From the NCBI RefSeq assembly GCF_000185365.1, contig NZ_GL622241.1:858895-908286 (forward strand): DNA of 49,392 nucleotides, given 5' to 3'. The notes beneath the pieces are model-generated. The model was given only the letters and a program-made list of their open reading frames with translations. It ran no database searches and had not been told where the DNA came from. The position numbers and the translations under genes are program-made. The DNA comes from Enterococcus italicus DSM 15952. GTDB taxonomy: Bacteria > Bacillota > Bacilli > Lactobacillales > Enterococcaceae. Numbering within the stretch: position 1 is the stretch's first letter; each line of letters begins with the position of its first letter. Below, one piece after another: positions 27,660 to 35,778 of the stretch.

Positions 27660-27825
27660 TGAGAAGAAAGAAAGTCACTGCTTGATTTGTGGAAAGACGA
27701 TTCGATCATCAAAAAAGATTAGGATTTGTCAGGATTGTAAAAACCGAGGTAAGGGTATTTCTTTAACGGCAATTGGGATAGTGGCAGCGGGACTTGGGAT
27801 AAACAAAGTAAGTTCAAAAAAATGA
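27649..27825 (+). CDS. Small zinc-ribbon protein with a hydrophobic C-terminal segment
   Basis: 58 residues. The start ATG at 27649 follows GAAGGAG and overlaps the end of the 385-residue gene by 11 bases, indicating translational coupling. CLICG and CQDCK form a likely zinc ribbon, followed by a hydrophobic stretch ISLTAIGIVAAGLGI that may insert in the membrane. The family is unknown to me. As the third gene in the operon it may anchor or regulate its neighbour. Confidence 0.7.
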   Translation: MKNNEKKESHCLICGKTIRSSKKIRICQDCKNRGKGISLTAIGIVAAGLGINKVSSKK

Positions 27826-27968
27826 CTAGTCTATTTTATGGTGTTAATTGGTGTCAATTCTGTCCTCTTCTATCAATTTGTACCAGCAATCAAGTAATTT
27901 TAATTTGCTGAATTGTTGATATAAAAGGATATCTGAGGACTGAGTATTCTTCAATTTCCTTTTGGGAA

Positions 27969-27984
27969 TTCTCAAAACGTTAAT
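27969..27984 (+). repeat. Right attachment core of element B
   Basis: TTCTCAAAACGTTAAT, identical over 16 bases to 20733-20748. Only the core is duplicated here, unlike the 53-bp copy at 20696. The following ~90 bases (27985-28072) match neither flank and hold no gene that I can support. Confidence 0.75.
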
Positions 27985-28075
27985 TGCTGGAGTCGTTGGC
28001 AATTTATTGCCTTACGAATACAGTATGGGACGGAGATTTCAAGGAAATCGAGTACCATTCATCACAACGATACGG

Positions 28076-28111
28076 ACACTTTCCAATTTTTGGGAAGTGT
28101 CTTTTTTTGTA
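28076..28111 (+). terminator. Terminator hairpin, element C copy
   Basis: ACACTTTCC pairs with GGGAAGTGT, then CTTTTTTTG. It is the counterpart of the hairpin at 10664-10695 and marks where similarity to the left end of element A begins. Confidence 0.75.
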
Positions 28112-28216
28112 CGCTTAGGTACGAAAAAATGTACGAGATTTTGAATTGGCCGTTTTTAAGACCTATGTCAGACACTATATAATCGTTCTTTTTATCTTGT
28201 TTGATTGTTATTTTAA

Positions 28217-29459
28217 TTAGTTATTTATTTTGCTTGCTTGTCGCACTTCATCCAGGCGTTTCTCGAATTTCTCATAAGTGGAAAGATCGACAACATTCGG
28301 GGTATTGACGTATATTTCTATCGTTTTGATATCCGAATGGGTTAAGGCTTGAGAAATTTGCGCCATTGTGGCACCGCCTTCACGAGCCAACGTACTAAAG
28401 GTATGACGCACTTGTGTGGATTTGTCTGGGTTAGTTCCTCATGTCTTCGGCGAATGGATTTTAGCCGATAATTTAAGTAATCCACATGAACCGGAATATT
28501 TACTTCACCATTTCGATTGGCATAAGTGAAAAGAAATTGCTCCTTTGTCTGTTTAATCCCAAGCTGTAGCAGTTCTTCTTTTTACTTTTGCTTCCATTCT
28601 TTCACTAGTTCAATAAGGAATGTCGGAATCTTGAACTTCGTAGCTTTTCGTCCTTTTGTGGATTTTAAATTGCCAAACTTATCCTTACTTTGAATCAAAC
28701 TGACATAACCCTTTTCAAAATCAATATGCTTCCACTGGAGGGCGTAGGATTCGCTCTTACGGTCTCCTAGGTTCAACGTTAGCATCAAGAGAAGTCTTGC
28801 ATGATTAGTAAACCTTTGCTGTAATCCTCATTGGCTGCGTCTAACTAAGCGATTAATTCTTCGGCTGTCAGAGCTTCACCGTTAAGCTGACGCTCCGCCT
28901 TTAGTTGTTGTTTCTTGGGATCACCCACGTACCGAATCACTTTTTCAATCCGATTGTATTCGATATACTCTAATAGCTCCGCAATATCAAAAATCTGATT
29001 GACGTAACTTTTGATAATTTTGATATTGGCGTAAGTTTGGGACTTTTTCATCAAAGTACGAAGCACAAAGTCCTTATTGTCGTTTAAGAACTTGATAGAA
29101 TATTCACCAAATATCGGCAGAATATGAAGACGGAAGACATCTTTCGTATTGCTAACGGTTGTGGCAGTTGGTATTTGCCTAGATCGTCCAGTAGAACCAG
29201 CAATATACATATCCAACCAAACTGTCTCATAAAACTCTTTGAATTTGATATGCCCGCTTAATTCAAATGAACGAGCACTCTTTTCATTAAGCACACGTTG
29301 AATTTTTTGAGACAGGTCTTTTTCAGCCTGTTCCGCTTCTTTTTTCGTCCTAAATGTTTTGCGGTAGCGCTCGGTAGTGACACCGAGAATTTGTCGCACC
29401 TCCTTGGGGTAAAACACCTCCAATTTGTAGTGGTTGCTTTTCAGTTTAGTAATTGCCAT
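28217..29459 (-). pseudogene. Integrase pseudogene (second copy)
   Basis: Closely similar to the integrase at 10812-12047 but broken by several lesions read against it. There is a one-base deletion in the HKLRHTF region (~28408), a nonsense TAA in the KKQKEELL segment (~28581), a short deletion around 28795, and a nonsense TAG replacing the Trp of the AWLDAT segment (~28848). The N-terminal half is open from MAITKLKSNHYKLEVFYP. Not functional. Confidence 0.9.
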
Positions 29460-29527
29460 GTTATTTTCTACTTTCTTATACGCAAACCAGAACGTAGGAA
29501 CGACTAAGTTCTGATTATAAACCGCTT

Positions 29528-29803
29528 CTAGCGAGTATAGCAATGGAGCCATTCGTCTATAGCTTGCCGATCAAACCGCACAACACCTTGAATCGTAATT
29601 TTTGGCAGGCCTTGTTCGACCCATTTGTCCAAAGTGTTGTTCGCAATATGGAGATACTGGCAAGTTTCTTTATTGGTTAAATAGCGTTTGTCAATCGCAG
29701 TATCTTGTCGTACTTGATTCACATTGTTTAGAAGAAGTGTGTACACACTATTTCCTAGCTGTTTCATCTGCTCATCGTTCAGTAAAAATTGAACTTCTTG
29801 CAT
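29528..29803 (-). CDS. xis: Excisionase, second intact copy
   Basis: 91 residues from MQEVQFLLNDE with AAAGGAGG upstream, highly similar to the product of 12116-12391, including KRYLTNKETCQYLHIANNTL and FDRQAIDEWL. It has stayed open while the neighbouring integrase decayed. It could act on the att sites together with the element A integrase. Confidence 0.82.
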   Translation of the reverse strand: MQEVQFLLNDEQMKQLGNSVYTLLLNNVNQVRQDTAIDKRYLTNKETCQYLHIANNTLDKWVEQGLPKITIQGVVRFDRQAIDEWLHCYTR

Positions 29804-29819
29804 AGGCAACCTCCTTTCT

Positions 29820-29861
29820 CTAGTAAGAATCTTCATTTTCCAATTCCAGTATTTTTTGTTC
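29820..29861 (-). pseudogene. 3' tip of the initiator gene
   Basis: About 42 bases encoding the same C-terminal residues (LELENEDSY) as the initiator at 12408-13439. The rest of the gene is deleted. Confidence 0.7.
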
Positions 29862-29890
29862 TATTAATTGTCTAACTTAATGACAATTAA
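29862..29890. repeat. Perfect inverted repeat at the element C breakpoint
   Basis: ATTAATTGTC (29862-29871) and GACAATTAAT (29881-29890), 10-bp arms with a 9-bp spacer. It begins exactly where similarity to element A ends, so it may mark a deletion or recombination point. It might instead be an ordinary hairpin or operator. Confidence 0.6.
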
Positions 29891-29893
29891 TAC

Positions 29894-29921
29894 ATCAAAA
29901 AAACCTCGACTATTAGCCGAG
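29894..29921 (-). terminator. Terminator of the glsB-like gene
   Basis: Minus-strand hairpin CCTCG...CGAGG (29921-29903) followed by seven T residues. Confidence 0.75.
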
Positions 29922-29964
29922 GCTATGACTTTTTATGTCATTGGGGAAGAACTCACAATACAGT

Positions 29965-30210
29965 TTAATTACTCGTCCTACGACTGAAGAAGAATGACAC
30001 CACGGCAACGAGAATCACCGCTCCGATAATCGATGGTACCAATGCCATCCCGGCTAATGACGGTCCCCAAGAACCAAAGAGTGATTGTCCGATAGCGGAA
30101 CCGACTAAACCGGCCACGATATTCGCAATCCAGCCCATCCCTTTTCCAGTGATGGCACCTGCCACCGCTCCGATAATCGCTCCGACAATTAATGACCAAA
30201 TAAGACCCAT
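29965..30210 (-). CDS. GlsB/YeaQ/YmgE-family stress membrane protein
   Basis: 81 residues with three hydrophobic helices and the glycine-rich pattern of the transglycosylase-associated family (GAIIGAVAGAITGKGMG, NIVAGLVGSAIGQSLFG). In enterococci and lactococci such proteins belong to the general stress cluster with Gls24/Asp23. The exact role is unknown. GGAGGG precedes the ATG. Confidence 0.88.
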   Translation of the reverse strand: MGLIWSLIVGAIIGAVAGAITGKGMGWIANIVAGLVGSAIGQSLFGSWGPSLAGMALVPSIIGAVILVAVVSFFFSRRTSN

Positions 30211-30253
30211 ATTAAATCCCTCCTCTATTAATTAGATTGCTTCTTTCCTAGCT

Positions 30254-30379
30254 TCACGACAACTTGTTTGTTTTTTCCTGTTTGCGATAGTCATCGTGTA
30301 TTTCTTTGACCTTCAGCAACACCGGCAGCAAAGTCGCCACCAACGAGACAATCATCATGACTTTTCCTTGCTTTTTCAT
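30254..30379 (-). CDS. Small single-helix membrane protein
   Basis: 41 residues: MKKQGKVMMIVSLVATLLPV, then a short charged tail. One membrane helix, N-terminus inside. AAAGGA lies ~12 bases upstream. It sits between the SDR gene and the glsB-like gene on the same strand and is probably part of that stress operon. Confidence 0.55.
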   Translation of the reverse strand: MKKQGKVMMIVSLVATLLPVLLKVKEIHDDYRKQEKTNKLS

Positions 30380-30396
30380 GTGCTTTCAAGTCCTTT

Positions 30397-31290
30397 CTAT
30401 AAGTTGATTGCTTCGCCACCGGTTACCCCGTAAATTTGGGCGGTTACGTAGCTTGCTTCGTTGGAGGCTAAGAAAACATAGACTGGCGCTAATTCTACCG
30501 GCTGTCCTGCCCGCTCCATTAAAGAGTCTTGCCCGAAGACTGGTAATTTTTCTTCCGGTTGGCCTTCGTCTAGTTGCAAGGCTGTCCAAATCGGTCCCGG
30601 TGCGACACCGTTGACCCGAATGCCTTTTTTGCTCAACTGTTTGGCTAATCCCACCGTGAAGTTGGCAATCGCGGCCTTCGTTACCGCGTAGTCCAAGAGA
30701 TGACCACTTGGACTGAACGCTTGCACCGAGGTGGTCGTGATAATGCTGGACCCTGCCGGCAAGTGTGGTAAGGCGGCTTTCACCGTGGCAAACATGGAAA
30801 TAATATTCACATCAAAAGTATCTCGGACTTGCTCCATGGTCAACTCTGCTAAAGAAGGCTGAGTAATCTGTTGCGCCGCGTTTAACACCAGCGTATCTAA
30901 TCCGCCTAGTTCTTTCACTGCTTGAACCACCATTTTTTCAGGTGCCGCAGCGTCGCGCAAGTCAAATGGTAGTAAGACGGCTTTGCGCCCCGCTTCTTCC
31001 ACATACTTGGCCACTTGCTTGGCATCCGGTTCTTCTCCCGGATAAAACTGCAAAGCAATATCGGCGCCTTCTCGCGCATACGCAATCGCCGCCGCTCGGC
31101 CAATCCCCGAATCGCCCCCGGTAATTAAAACCCGACGATTAAGTAAGCGCTCATGACCAACATAGCTCTCTTCTCCACAGTCCGGCACAGGTTTCATCTT
31201 CTTCTGTAGGGCCGGGGTTTCTTGATCCTGTTTCGGAAAGTCTGATTCATAATATAACTCCCGTGGATCCTTTAACACTGGATCTGTCAT
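30397..31290 (-). CDS. SDR-family oxidoreductase (YhdF/YhxC-like general stress dehydrogenase)
   Basis: 297 residues. The start at [14 protein letters not shown] follows AGGAGTGAGG; the longer frame lacks an RBS. A ~45-residue N-terminal extension precedes the Rossmann motif [14 protein letters not shown] and the catalytic Ser and YAVTK (Tyr-x3-Lys) follow, then [12 protein letters not shown]. This layout is typical of the NADP-dependent YhdF-type family. The substrate is unknown. It seems to start a stress operon with the two small membrane proteins. Confidence 0.88.
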   Translation of the reverse strand: MTDPVLKDPRELYYESDFPKQDQETPALQKKMKPVPDCGEESYVGHERLLNRRVLITGGDSGIGRAAAIAYAREGADIALQFYPGEEPDAKQVAKYVEEAGRKAVLLPFDLRDAAAPEKMVVQAVKELGGLDTLVLNAAQQITQPSLAELTMEQVRDTFDVNIISMFATVKAALPHLPAGSSIITTTSVQAFSPSGHLLDYAVTKAAIANFTVGLAKQLSKKGIRVNGVAPGPIWTALQLDEGQPEEKLPVFGQDSLMERAGQPVELAPVYVFLASNEASYVTAQIYGVTGGEAINL

Positions 31291-31533
31291 ATCCTCACTC
31301 CTAACATAATGTCGATGGTACAATTTTATGTTAAAATAAATTTCATTTTTTGAAAAGAATTACGCCTTTTTATGCAAAAACAGCACATCATTTGACGAAA
31401 AAAAAGCAAATGCTCTACCCTAGGATTCGAGGATGAAATGTTGTTATTTACTAAAAGTAAGCGTTTTCTCATCGTTGCTTATTTTATTTATTGCTTGTGG
31501 TCCATTGGTTAGAAATATTATAGGGGGATTAAG

Positions 31534-32475
31534 ATGATTTCAACTTTTAAGATAACAGATTCCGGCATAGAAAAAGCGACCCAAGACGTAAGTAACTGGA
31601 TTGTCTTGCAAAAAGCCACCAAAGTCGAACTCACCGAAATCGTGGAGAAATACGAATTACCAAAAGACATCTTTGTCGGCGGTGACGATGCAGAAGAAAT
31701 CAACCAATATGAAAAAATGAATAACGACCGCCTAGGGGAGTTGACGATTCTTTCTTTAATGAACCTAAGCGACAATCGCGAGCTCCCCATTGAAAAACGC
31801 TTAGAACCGTTAATCTTGATTTTTGCTAAAGAAATGACCTTGACTTTTGTGGGAGATAATTCAGATTTTCTGACTTCTTTTTTGACCCGTTCCGCTCATA
31901 AAGTCACGAATAAAGAGCAACTCTGCGCCTATATCATCAAACGAACCTATGCGCATTTTCTAAAGGAATTAAAAACCATCAAAAAAATCATCGATGAGCT
32001 AGACGCAGCGGCTCGCACCACTACGAAAAACGAAGCACTCTTTCGCTTGGCAGACACGCAGCGGGATGTCGTATATCTGGACAACGCGCTGCAAGGCCAA
32101 AAAGAAACTTTGAATTACCTCTGGGAAGAAACCAATTTTGCCCAGCAACTAGGCGATGAAAATCTCGTGTACAACATCCGCTTGCGCCAAGCCCATGCAG
32201 AGGAACGAATCCTGATTTACCGTGATTTGCTTGAGACCATCGGCGGGTTGTTTTCCGATATGATGAGCAATCATTTAAACCGCTTGATGAAATTCTTGGA
32301 CTCCGCTACTTTAGTCGTCTCCATAGCTGCTCTCGTTGCCGGCATCTGGGGCATGAATACCGGTGGACTCCCAGGCAAAGAGACAAAAAACGGCTTTTTC
32401 TTCGTGATGATCCTCGCGGTCGTTGTCAGTATCTTGACCACCATTTATTTAAAACGCAAAGACTTTACCAAATAA
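31534..32475 (+). CDS. CorA-family divalent cation channel
   Basis: 313 residues. A cytosolic N-terminal domain with long helices is followed by two C-terminal membrane helices and the diagnostic GMN motif (GIWGMNTGG) at their junction. The charged KRKDF tail is also typical. Probably Mg2+ uptake or efflux. GGGGGA precedes the ATG, and a terminator hairpin follows at 32559-32585. Confidence 0.88.
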   Translation: MISTFKITDSGIEKATQDVSNWIVLQKATKVELTEIVEKYELPKDIFVGGDDAEEINQYEKMNNDRLGELTILSLMNLSDNRELPIEKRLEPLILIFAKEMTLTFVGDNSDFLTSFLTRSAHKVTNKEQLCAYIIKRTYAHFLKELKTIKKIIDELDAAARTTTKNEALFRLADTQRDVVYLDNALQGQKETLNYLWEETNFAQQLGDENLVYNIRLRQAHAEERILIYRDLLETIGGLFSDMMSNHLNRLMKFLDSATLVVSIAALVAGIWGMNTGGLPGKETKNGFFFVMILAVVVSILTTIYLKRKDFTK

Positions 32476-32558
32476 ATCACCAAACAAGCACTGACAAAAA
32501 AGAGGTGAGAATTCGTGAAAGAAAGTGGGCGCACAAAAAATAAGCAAACCGCGCTTAC

Positions 32559-32585
32559 ACCTAGGGCTTCTCCTAGGTTTTGACT
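32559..32585 (+). terminator. Terminator after the CorA-like gene
   Basis: ACCTAGG (32559-32565) pairs with CCTAGGT (32572-32578) around GCTTCT, followed by TTTTGA. Confidence 0.65.
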
Positions 32586-32623
32586 AGCACAAGTGCTGAT
32601 TTTTTACAAAAGGAGGAATCCAG

Positions 32624-32740
32624 ATGAAGAAATTTCTAAAAATTGCGGCGGTCATTTTGGGCATTCCCTTACTATATGTGTTAATGGCCCGCAAGCAAAA
32701 CCAACAAAAAACGGCTCTTTGTCAAATGGTGTTGTTTTGA
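32624..32740 (+). pseudogene. Small membrane protein interrupted by the ISL3 element
   Basis: The RBS AGGAGGA and ATG begin MKKFLKIAAVILGIPLLYVL, a membrane helix with a basic tail. After about residue 29 the frame runs into the insertion-sequence end at 32713 and stops at 32740. The downstream part of the gene is not seen beyond the element. Confidence 0.6.
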
Positions 32741-34080
32741 TCAAATCAAACGGCAGGAAATGCTTCGGCATTTCCTTTTTAGCGTTATTAAATGATTTCA
32801 CAGATGTTCTGCTGAATCAAGACACGCATCCGGAGATGACGAAAAATCCGAAATCCAAAGGCAATTCTTTTGGTTACTTTGATGAGGTTGTTCTTTCCCT
32901 CTGATTTTCCGTTTGAATAGGGATATTTTAAGGAGTTTATGATAGCTTCTTTGTGCTTTCTCAAATAACAAATCGCCTTTTTGAATCCATTATTCAAGGA
33001 ATGTGGCAATGATTCAATGAGATTGAAGATTCCAATGAAATCTTTTGCATCAAAAACAGCTAATAATTCTTGATAGACTTCATAGCTTTGTCGTAGTTGG
33101 TTATCTATAGAAAGTAGATAATCAAGCACCTCCGACTCCGTTAAGTATTTCCTTTGGAAGAGGGGAAATTGCTTGAAGGAAGTGTAGTTTAGCTTCGTAT
33201 TTTTCTTTAGGATTTTTCGCCAATACTTTTTCAGCTTTCGGTAATCCTTTTGAGCTTGTGGATCGCTTTTCTTTAGCTGCTTCATTGTCTGAATTCGTTG
33301 GTTATTAAATGCACGTGTCATTTGTTGAATGATGTGGAAACGATCGATAGAGAGTCGCGCATTGGAAAAGACTTCTTTCATCACTACATCGTAAGAGGCA
33401 TTCATATCCATCACGATGTGTGTAACCCGTTTTCTGGATTTTAATGTGAACCGGTGAAAGTATGTCCGTAACTTGAAGTTGCGTCGATCATCTAAGATAT
33501 CAAAGATTTTGCCAGTATCAGCATCACTAATAATAAAGCACATTGCCCCTTTACAATCACTCGTTCCTTTAAATTCATCAATTAGAAGATGCTTGGGAAG
33601 AGAAGTGATTTTTTTACGTGGCACCTCAAAGAAGCTGTCTAAGACACGTTCAACGGTTTTTGTGGAAACAAAATACTGCTGAGCAATATCTTTCATTGAA
33701 ATTTTTTTCTTCAAATCCACAGCAATCGCAAATTTTAAGGCTTGTGAGATGTAACAATTTTCCGCTACATAATAGGTTTTTGCAGAAAACGTATGATGAC
33801 ACCGAGTACAACGAAAACGCTGTTTGTACAGGTGTAAATAAGTTGGTACTTCTTGATATGGAAGCAACTGAATCCAGCTATCATGATAGGCATGACGGAT
33901 GACAGAATCAAACCCACAACATTCGCAACGATGTTTTTCTCCGGTAAATACATTGGCCATACGGCCATGAACGCTCTCTTTAGTAATGGCATCTTTTGAA
34001 AAGGTAATATGGGAATTCTTAATATTCAAGATTTGTTTAATGGAATGACTTGTCTTTTCATCCGTATATCAGCACCCCCT
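32713..34080 (-). mobile_element. ISL3-family insertion sequence
   Basis: The left end begins GGCTCTTTGTCAAATGGTG, typical of ISL3-family ends. The transposase reads toward it. A matching inverted repeat is not clear on the other side: only a poor fit (CAGCACCCCCTTGCC) near 34071. That end may be deleted, so the stated right boundary is approximate. Confidence 0.7.
32788..34029 (-). CDS. ISL3-family transposase
   Basis: 413 residues. An N-terminal zinc finger (CECCG and CTRCH) and HTH (SMKDIAQQYFVSTKTVERVL) precede the DDE domain, with LLIDEFKGTSD and HIVMDMNASY giving two Asp, a DRFHI block, and a late Glu in NGKSEGKNNLIK. The frame appears intact. Similar elements are common in Enterococcus faecium. 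Confidence 0.92.
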   Translation of the reverse strand: MNIKNSHITFSKDAITKESVHGRMANVFTGEKHRCECCGFDSVIRHAYHDSWIQLLPYQEVPTYLHLYKQRFRCTRCHHTFSAKTYYVAENCYISQALKFAIAVDLKKKISMKDIAQQYFVSTKTVERVLDSFFEVPRKKITSLPKHLLIDEFKGTSDCKGAMCFIISDADTGKIFDILDDRRNFKLRTYFHRFTLKSRKRVTHIVMDMNASYDVVMKEVFSNARLSIDRFHIIQQMTRAFNNQRIQTMKQLKKSDPQAQKDYRKLKKYWRKILKKNTKLNYTSFKQFPLFQRKYLTESEVLDYLLSIDNQLRQSYEVYQELLAVFDAKDFIGIFNLIESLPHSLNNGFKKAICYLRKHKEAIINSLKYPYSNGKSEGKNNLIKVTKRIAFGFRIFRHLRMRVLIQQNICEII

Positions 34081-34105
34081 TGCCTTCGTTAAAAACTTGT
34101 ATTAG

Positions 34106-34135
34106 TTGACGGTTTCTTTTGATGTCAGCTATAAT
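34106..34135 (+). promoter_or_regulatory. dhaKLM promoter
   Basis: TTGACG (34106-34111), an 18-nt spacer and TATAAT (34130-34135). It lies just beyond the approximate end of the insertion sequence. Whether it is native or brought by the element cannot be told from this window. Confidence 0.7.
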
Positions 34136-34162
34136 TTTTATAAAGAACGCGGTTTCAATAAT

Positions 34163-34177
34163 TTGTAATCGCTTTTA
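34163..34177 (+). promoter_or_regulatory. cre-like site in the dha leader
   Basis: TTGTAATCGCTTTTA, fitting the CcpA operator WTGNAANCGNWNNCW at all defined positions but one. It lies ~20-35 bases after the expected transcription start, where CcpA binding would repress. Confidence 0.5.
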
Positions 34178-34199
34178 AAAAAGTGAGGAGATCAGGAAG

Positions 34200-35189
34200 A
34201 TGAAGAAAATTATAAATAAACCAACGGATGTTGTAACGGAAATGATCGATGGCATGGTGGCGATCAATGGTGATTTGGTGCATCGCGTCGAAGGATTTGA
34301 TATTATCGCGCGTAATACTGAGAAGACCGGGAAAGTCGGCATTGTCTCGGGTGGCGGTAGTGGACACGAGCCGACACATGCTGGTTTTGTCGGTGAAGGT
34401 ATGTTATCGGCGGCTGTTTGTGGAGCGGTGTTTACGTCGCCAACGCCGGATCAGATTATTGAGGCCATTAAAGAGGCCGATGAAGGCGCGGGGGTTTTTC
34501 TAGTTATTAAGAATTATTCTGGCGATATTATGAACTTTGAGATGGCGCAAGAGATGGCTGAGATGGAGGGCATCGAGGTACAGAGCGTGGTTGTTGATGA
34601 TGATATTGCGGTCGAGGATAGTCTGTATACGCAAGGTCGTCGTGGCGTAGCGGGAACGATTTTTGTGCATAAGATTCTAGGTGATGCTGCCCGTAACGGC
34701 CAATCATTGAGTGAGATAAAAGAGCTCGCAGATCGCTTGGTACCAACGATTCATACGGTTGGATTGGCGCTCACTGGGGCGACAGTTCCTGAAGTAGGGA
34801 AACCGGGGTTTGTTTTACCGGATGATGAGATTGAATTTGGTATTGGCATTCATGGGGAACCGGGGTATCGCCGTGAAAAGATGCAGCCGTCTAAAATGCT
34901 TGCCGAGGAGCTCGTTAATAAGCTCGTGACTTCGTTTGAGCCAAAAGAAGGCGAAGAGTATGCGCTATTGGTGAATGGGATGGGGGCGACGCCGTTAATG
35001 GAGTTGTACATTTTTGCAAATGATGTCGTGAACTTATTAGCCGATAAGCAGATTACTATCAGATACAAAAAATTGGGTAATTATATGACGTCGATTGATA
35101 TGGCAGGATTGTCGTTGACACTGATGAAATGTGAAGATGCACAGTGGGTAGAAGCATTGGAAGCCCCAGTCATTACACCAGCTTGGTAG
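34200..35189 (+). CDS. dhaK: PTS-dependent dihydroxyacetone kinase, substrate-binding subunit DhaK
   Basis: 329 residues. Binds dihydroxyacetone covalently through the His in the GIGIHGEPG segment; the GGGSGHEPTHAGFVGEGML block is characteristic. It works with DhaL (ADP carrier) and DhaM (phosphoryl donor from PTS). First gene of dhaKLM, with a good promoter and a cre-like site upstream. Confidence 0.96.
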   Translation: MKKIINKPTDVVTEMIDGMVAINGDLVHRVEGFDIIARNTEKTGKVGIVSGGGSGHEPTHAGFVGEGMLSAAVCGAVFTSPTPDQIIEAIKEADEGAGVFLVIKNYSGDIMNFEMAQEMAEMEGIEVQSVVVDDDIAVEDSLYTQGRRGVAGTIFVHKILGDAARNGQSLSEIKELADRLVPTIHTVGLALTGATVPEVGKPGFVLPDDEIEFGIGIHGEPGYRREKMQPSKMLAEELVNKLVTSFEPKEGEEYALLVNGMGATPLMELYIFANDVVNLLADKQITIRYKKLGNYMTSIDMAGLSLTLMKCEDAQWVEALEAPVITPAW

Positions 35190-35195
35190 GGAGAG

Positions 35196-35777
35196 ATGAA
35201 GATGGATGCAACAGTAGCATTAAAATGGATGAGTATCTTTAATGATAAGATTCAAACGAACAAAGACTATCTGTCAGAGTTAGATACGCCGATTGGTGAT
35301 GGCGATCATGGTGGGAATATGGCTCGTGGAATGACGGCAGTGATGGAAAAATTGAATGCAGAAAAATTTGAGAATGCTGCCGATGTATTCAAAGTCGTGG
35401 CGATGCAGTTACTGAGTAAAGTCGGAGGTGCATCAGGGCCGCTATATGGATCGGCCTTTATAGGAATGACCAAGTCGTTTCAAACGAGTGATTCACTCGC
35501 TGACGCGGTACAAGCTGGACTGGAAATGATTGAAAAGCGCGGTAAGGCGACAGTCGGTGAAAAAACCATGGTCGATATTTGGGCAAGTGTGTTGGCCGAT
35601 TTACAACAGGATCAATTAACAGTAGCGAGGGTTCAAGAGTATGTCCAAGCGTCGGCGGATCTGAAGGCTACAAAAGGGCGTGCTTCTTATGTGGGCGACC
35701 GATCAATTGGTCATATTGATCCTGGTACGTGTTCGTCGGGGTATTTGTTTGAAGCATTATTGGAGGCGAGTAAATAA
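35196..35777 (+). CDS. dhaL: Dihydroxyacetone kinase subunit DhaL
   Basis: 193 residues. The ADP/Mg-binding Asp cluster is in DTPIGDGDHGGNM, and GGASGPLYGSAF forms the nucleotide loop. Takes phosphate from DhaM and passes it to DHA on DhaK. It starts six bases after dhaK. Confidence 0.95.
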   Translation: MKMDATVALKWMSIFNDKIQTNKDYLSELDTPIGDGDHGGNMARGMTAVMEKLNAEKFENAADVFKVVAMQLLSKVGGASGPLYGSAFIGMTKSFQTSDSLADAVQAGLEMIEKRGKATVGEKTMVDIWASVLADLQQDQLTVARVQEYVQASADLKATKGRASYVGDRSIGHIDPGTCSSGYLFEALLEASK

Positions 35778-35778
35778 G

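Larger units (their letters stand above)
20749..27984. mobile_element. Element B: integrase remnant with a Type ISP restriction-modification island
   Basis: About 7.2 kb bounded by identical 16-bp att cores at 20733-20748 and 27969-27984. It has a 3' fragment of a second, different tyrosine integrase, a probably truncated unknown gene, then a three-gene operon led by a single-chain restriction-modification enzyme. No complete mobility gene remains, so it can move only with help in trans. Confidence 0.7.
28073..29862. mobile_element. Element C: decayed second copy of the element A left end
   Basis: About 1.8 kb parallel to 10661-12450: terminator, integrase (inactivated), excisionase (intact) and only the last ~13 codons of the initiator gene. 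Similarity stops sharply at 29860-29862, next to a perfect inverted repeat. Probably the oldest insertion at this hotspot. Confidence 0.85.

Noticed and set aside
27962-28144. Short open frame crossing the element B att core
   Set aside because: It runs through the attachment core and a terminator, lacks an RBS and has no known product.
10586-29862. A full conjugative element (ICE) of Tn916 type
   Set aside because: No FtsK-like coupling protein or type IV secretion genes are present, so only a mobilizable element can be supported.
30386-31124. Several open frames on both strands inside the SDR gene
   Set aside because: They are out-of-frame shadows in a GC-richer gene; the SDR motifs fix the true frame.
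32976-33200. CRISPR array or other short regularly spaced repeats anywhere in the window
   Set aside because: No regularly spaced identical repeats were seen by eye; the repeats found are att sites, hairpins and one 88-bp direct repeat.
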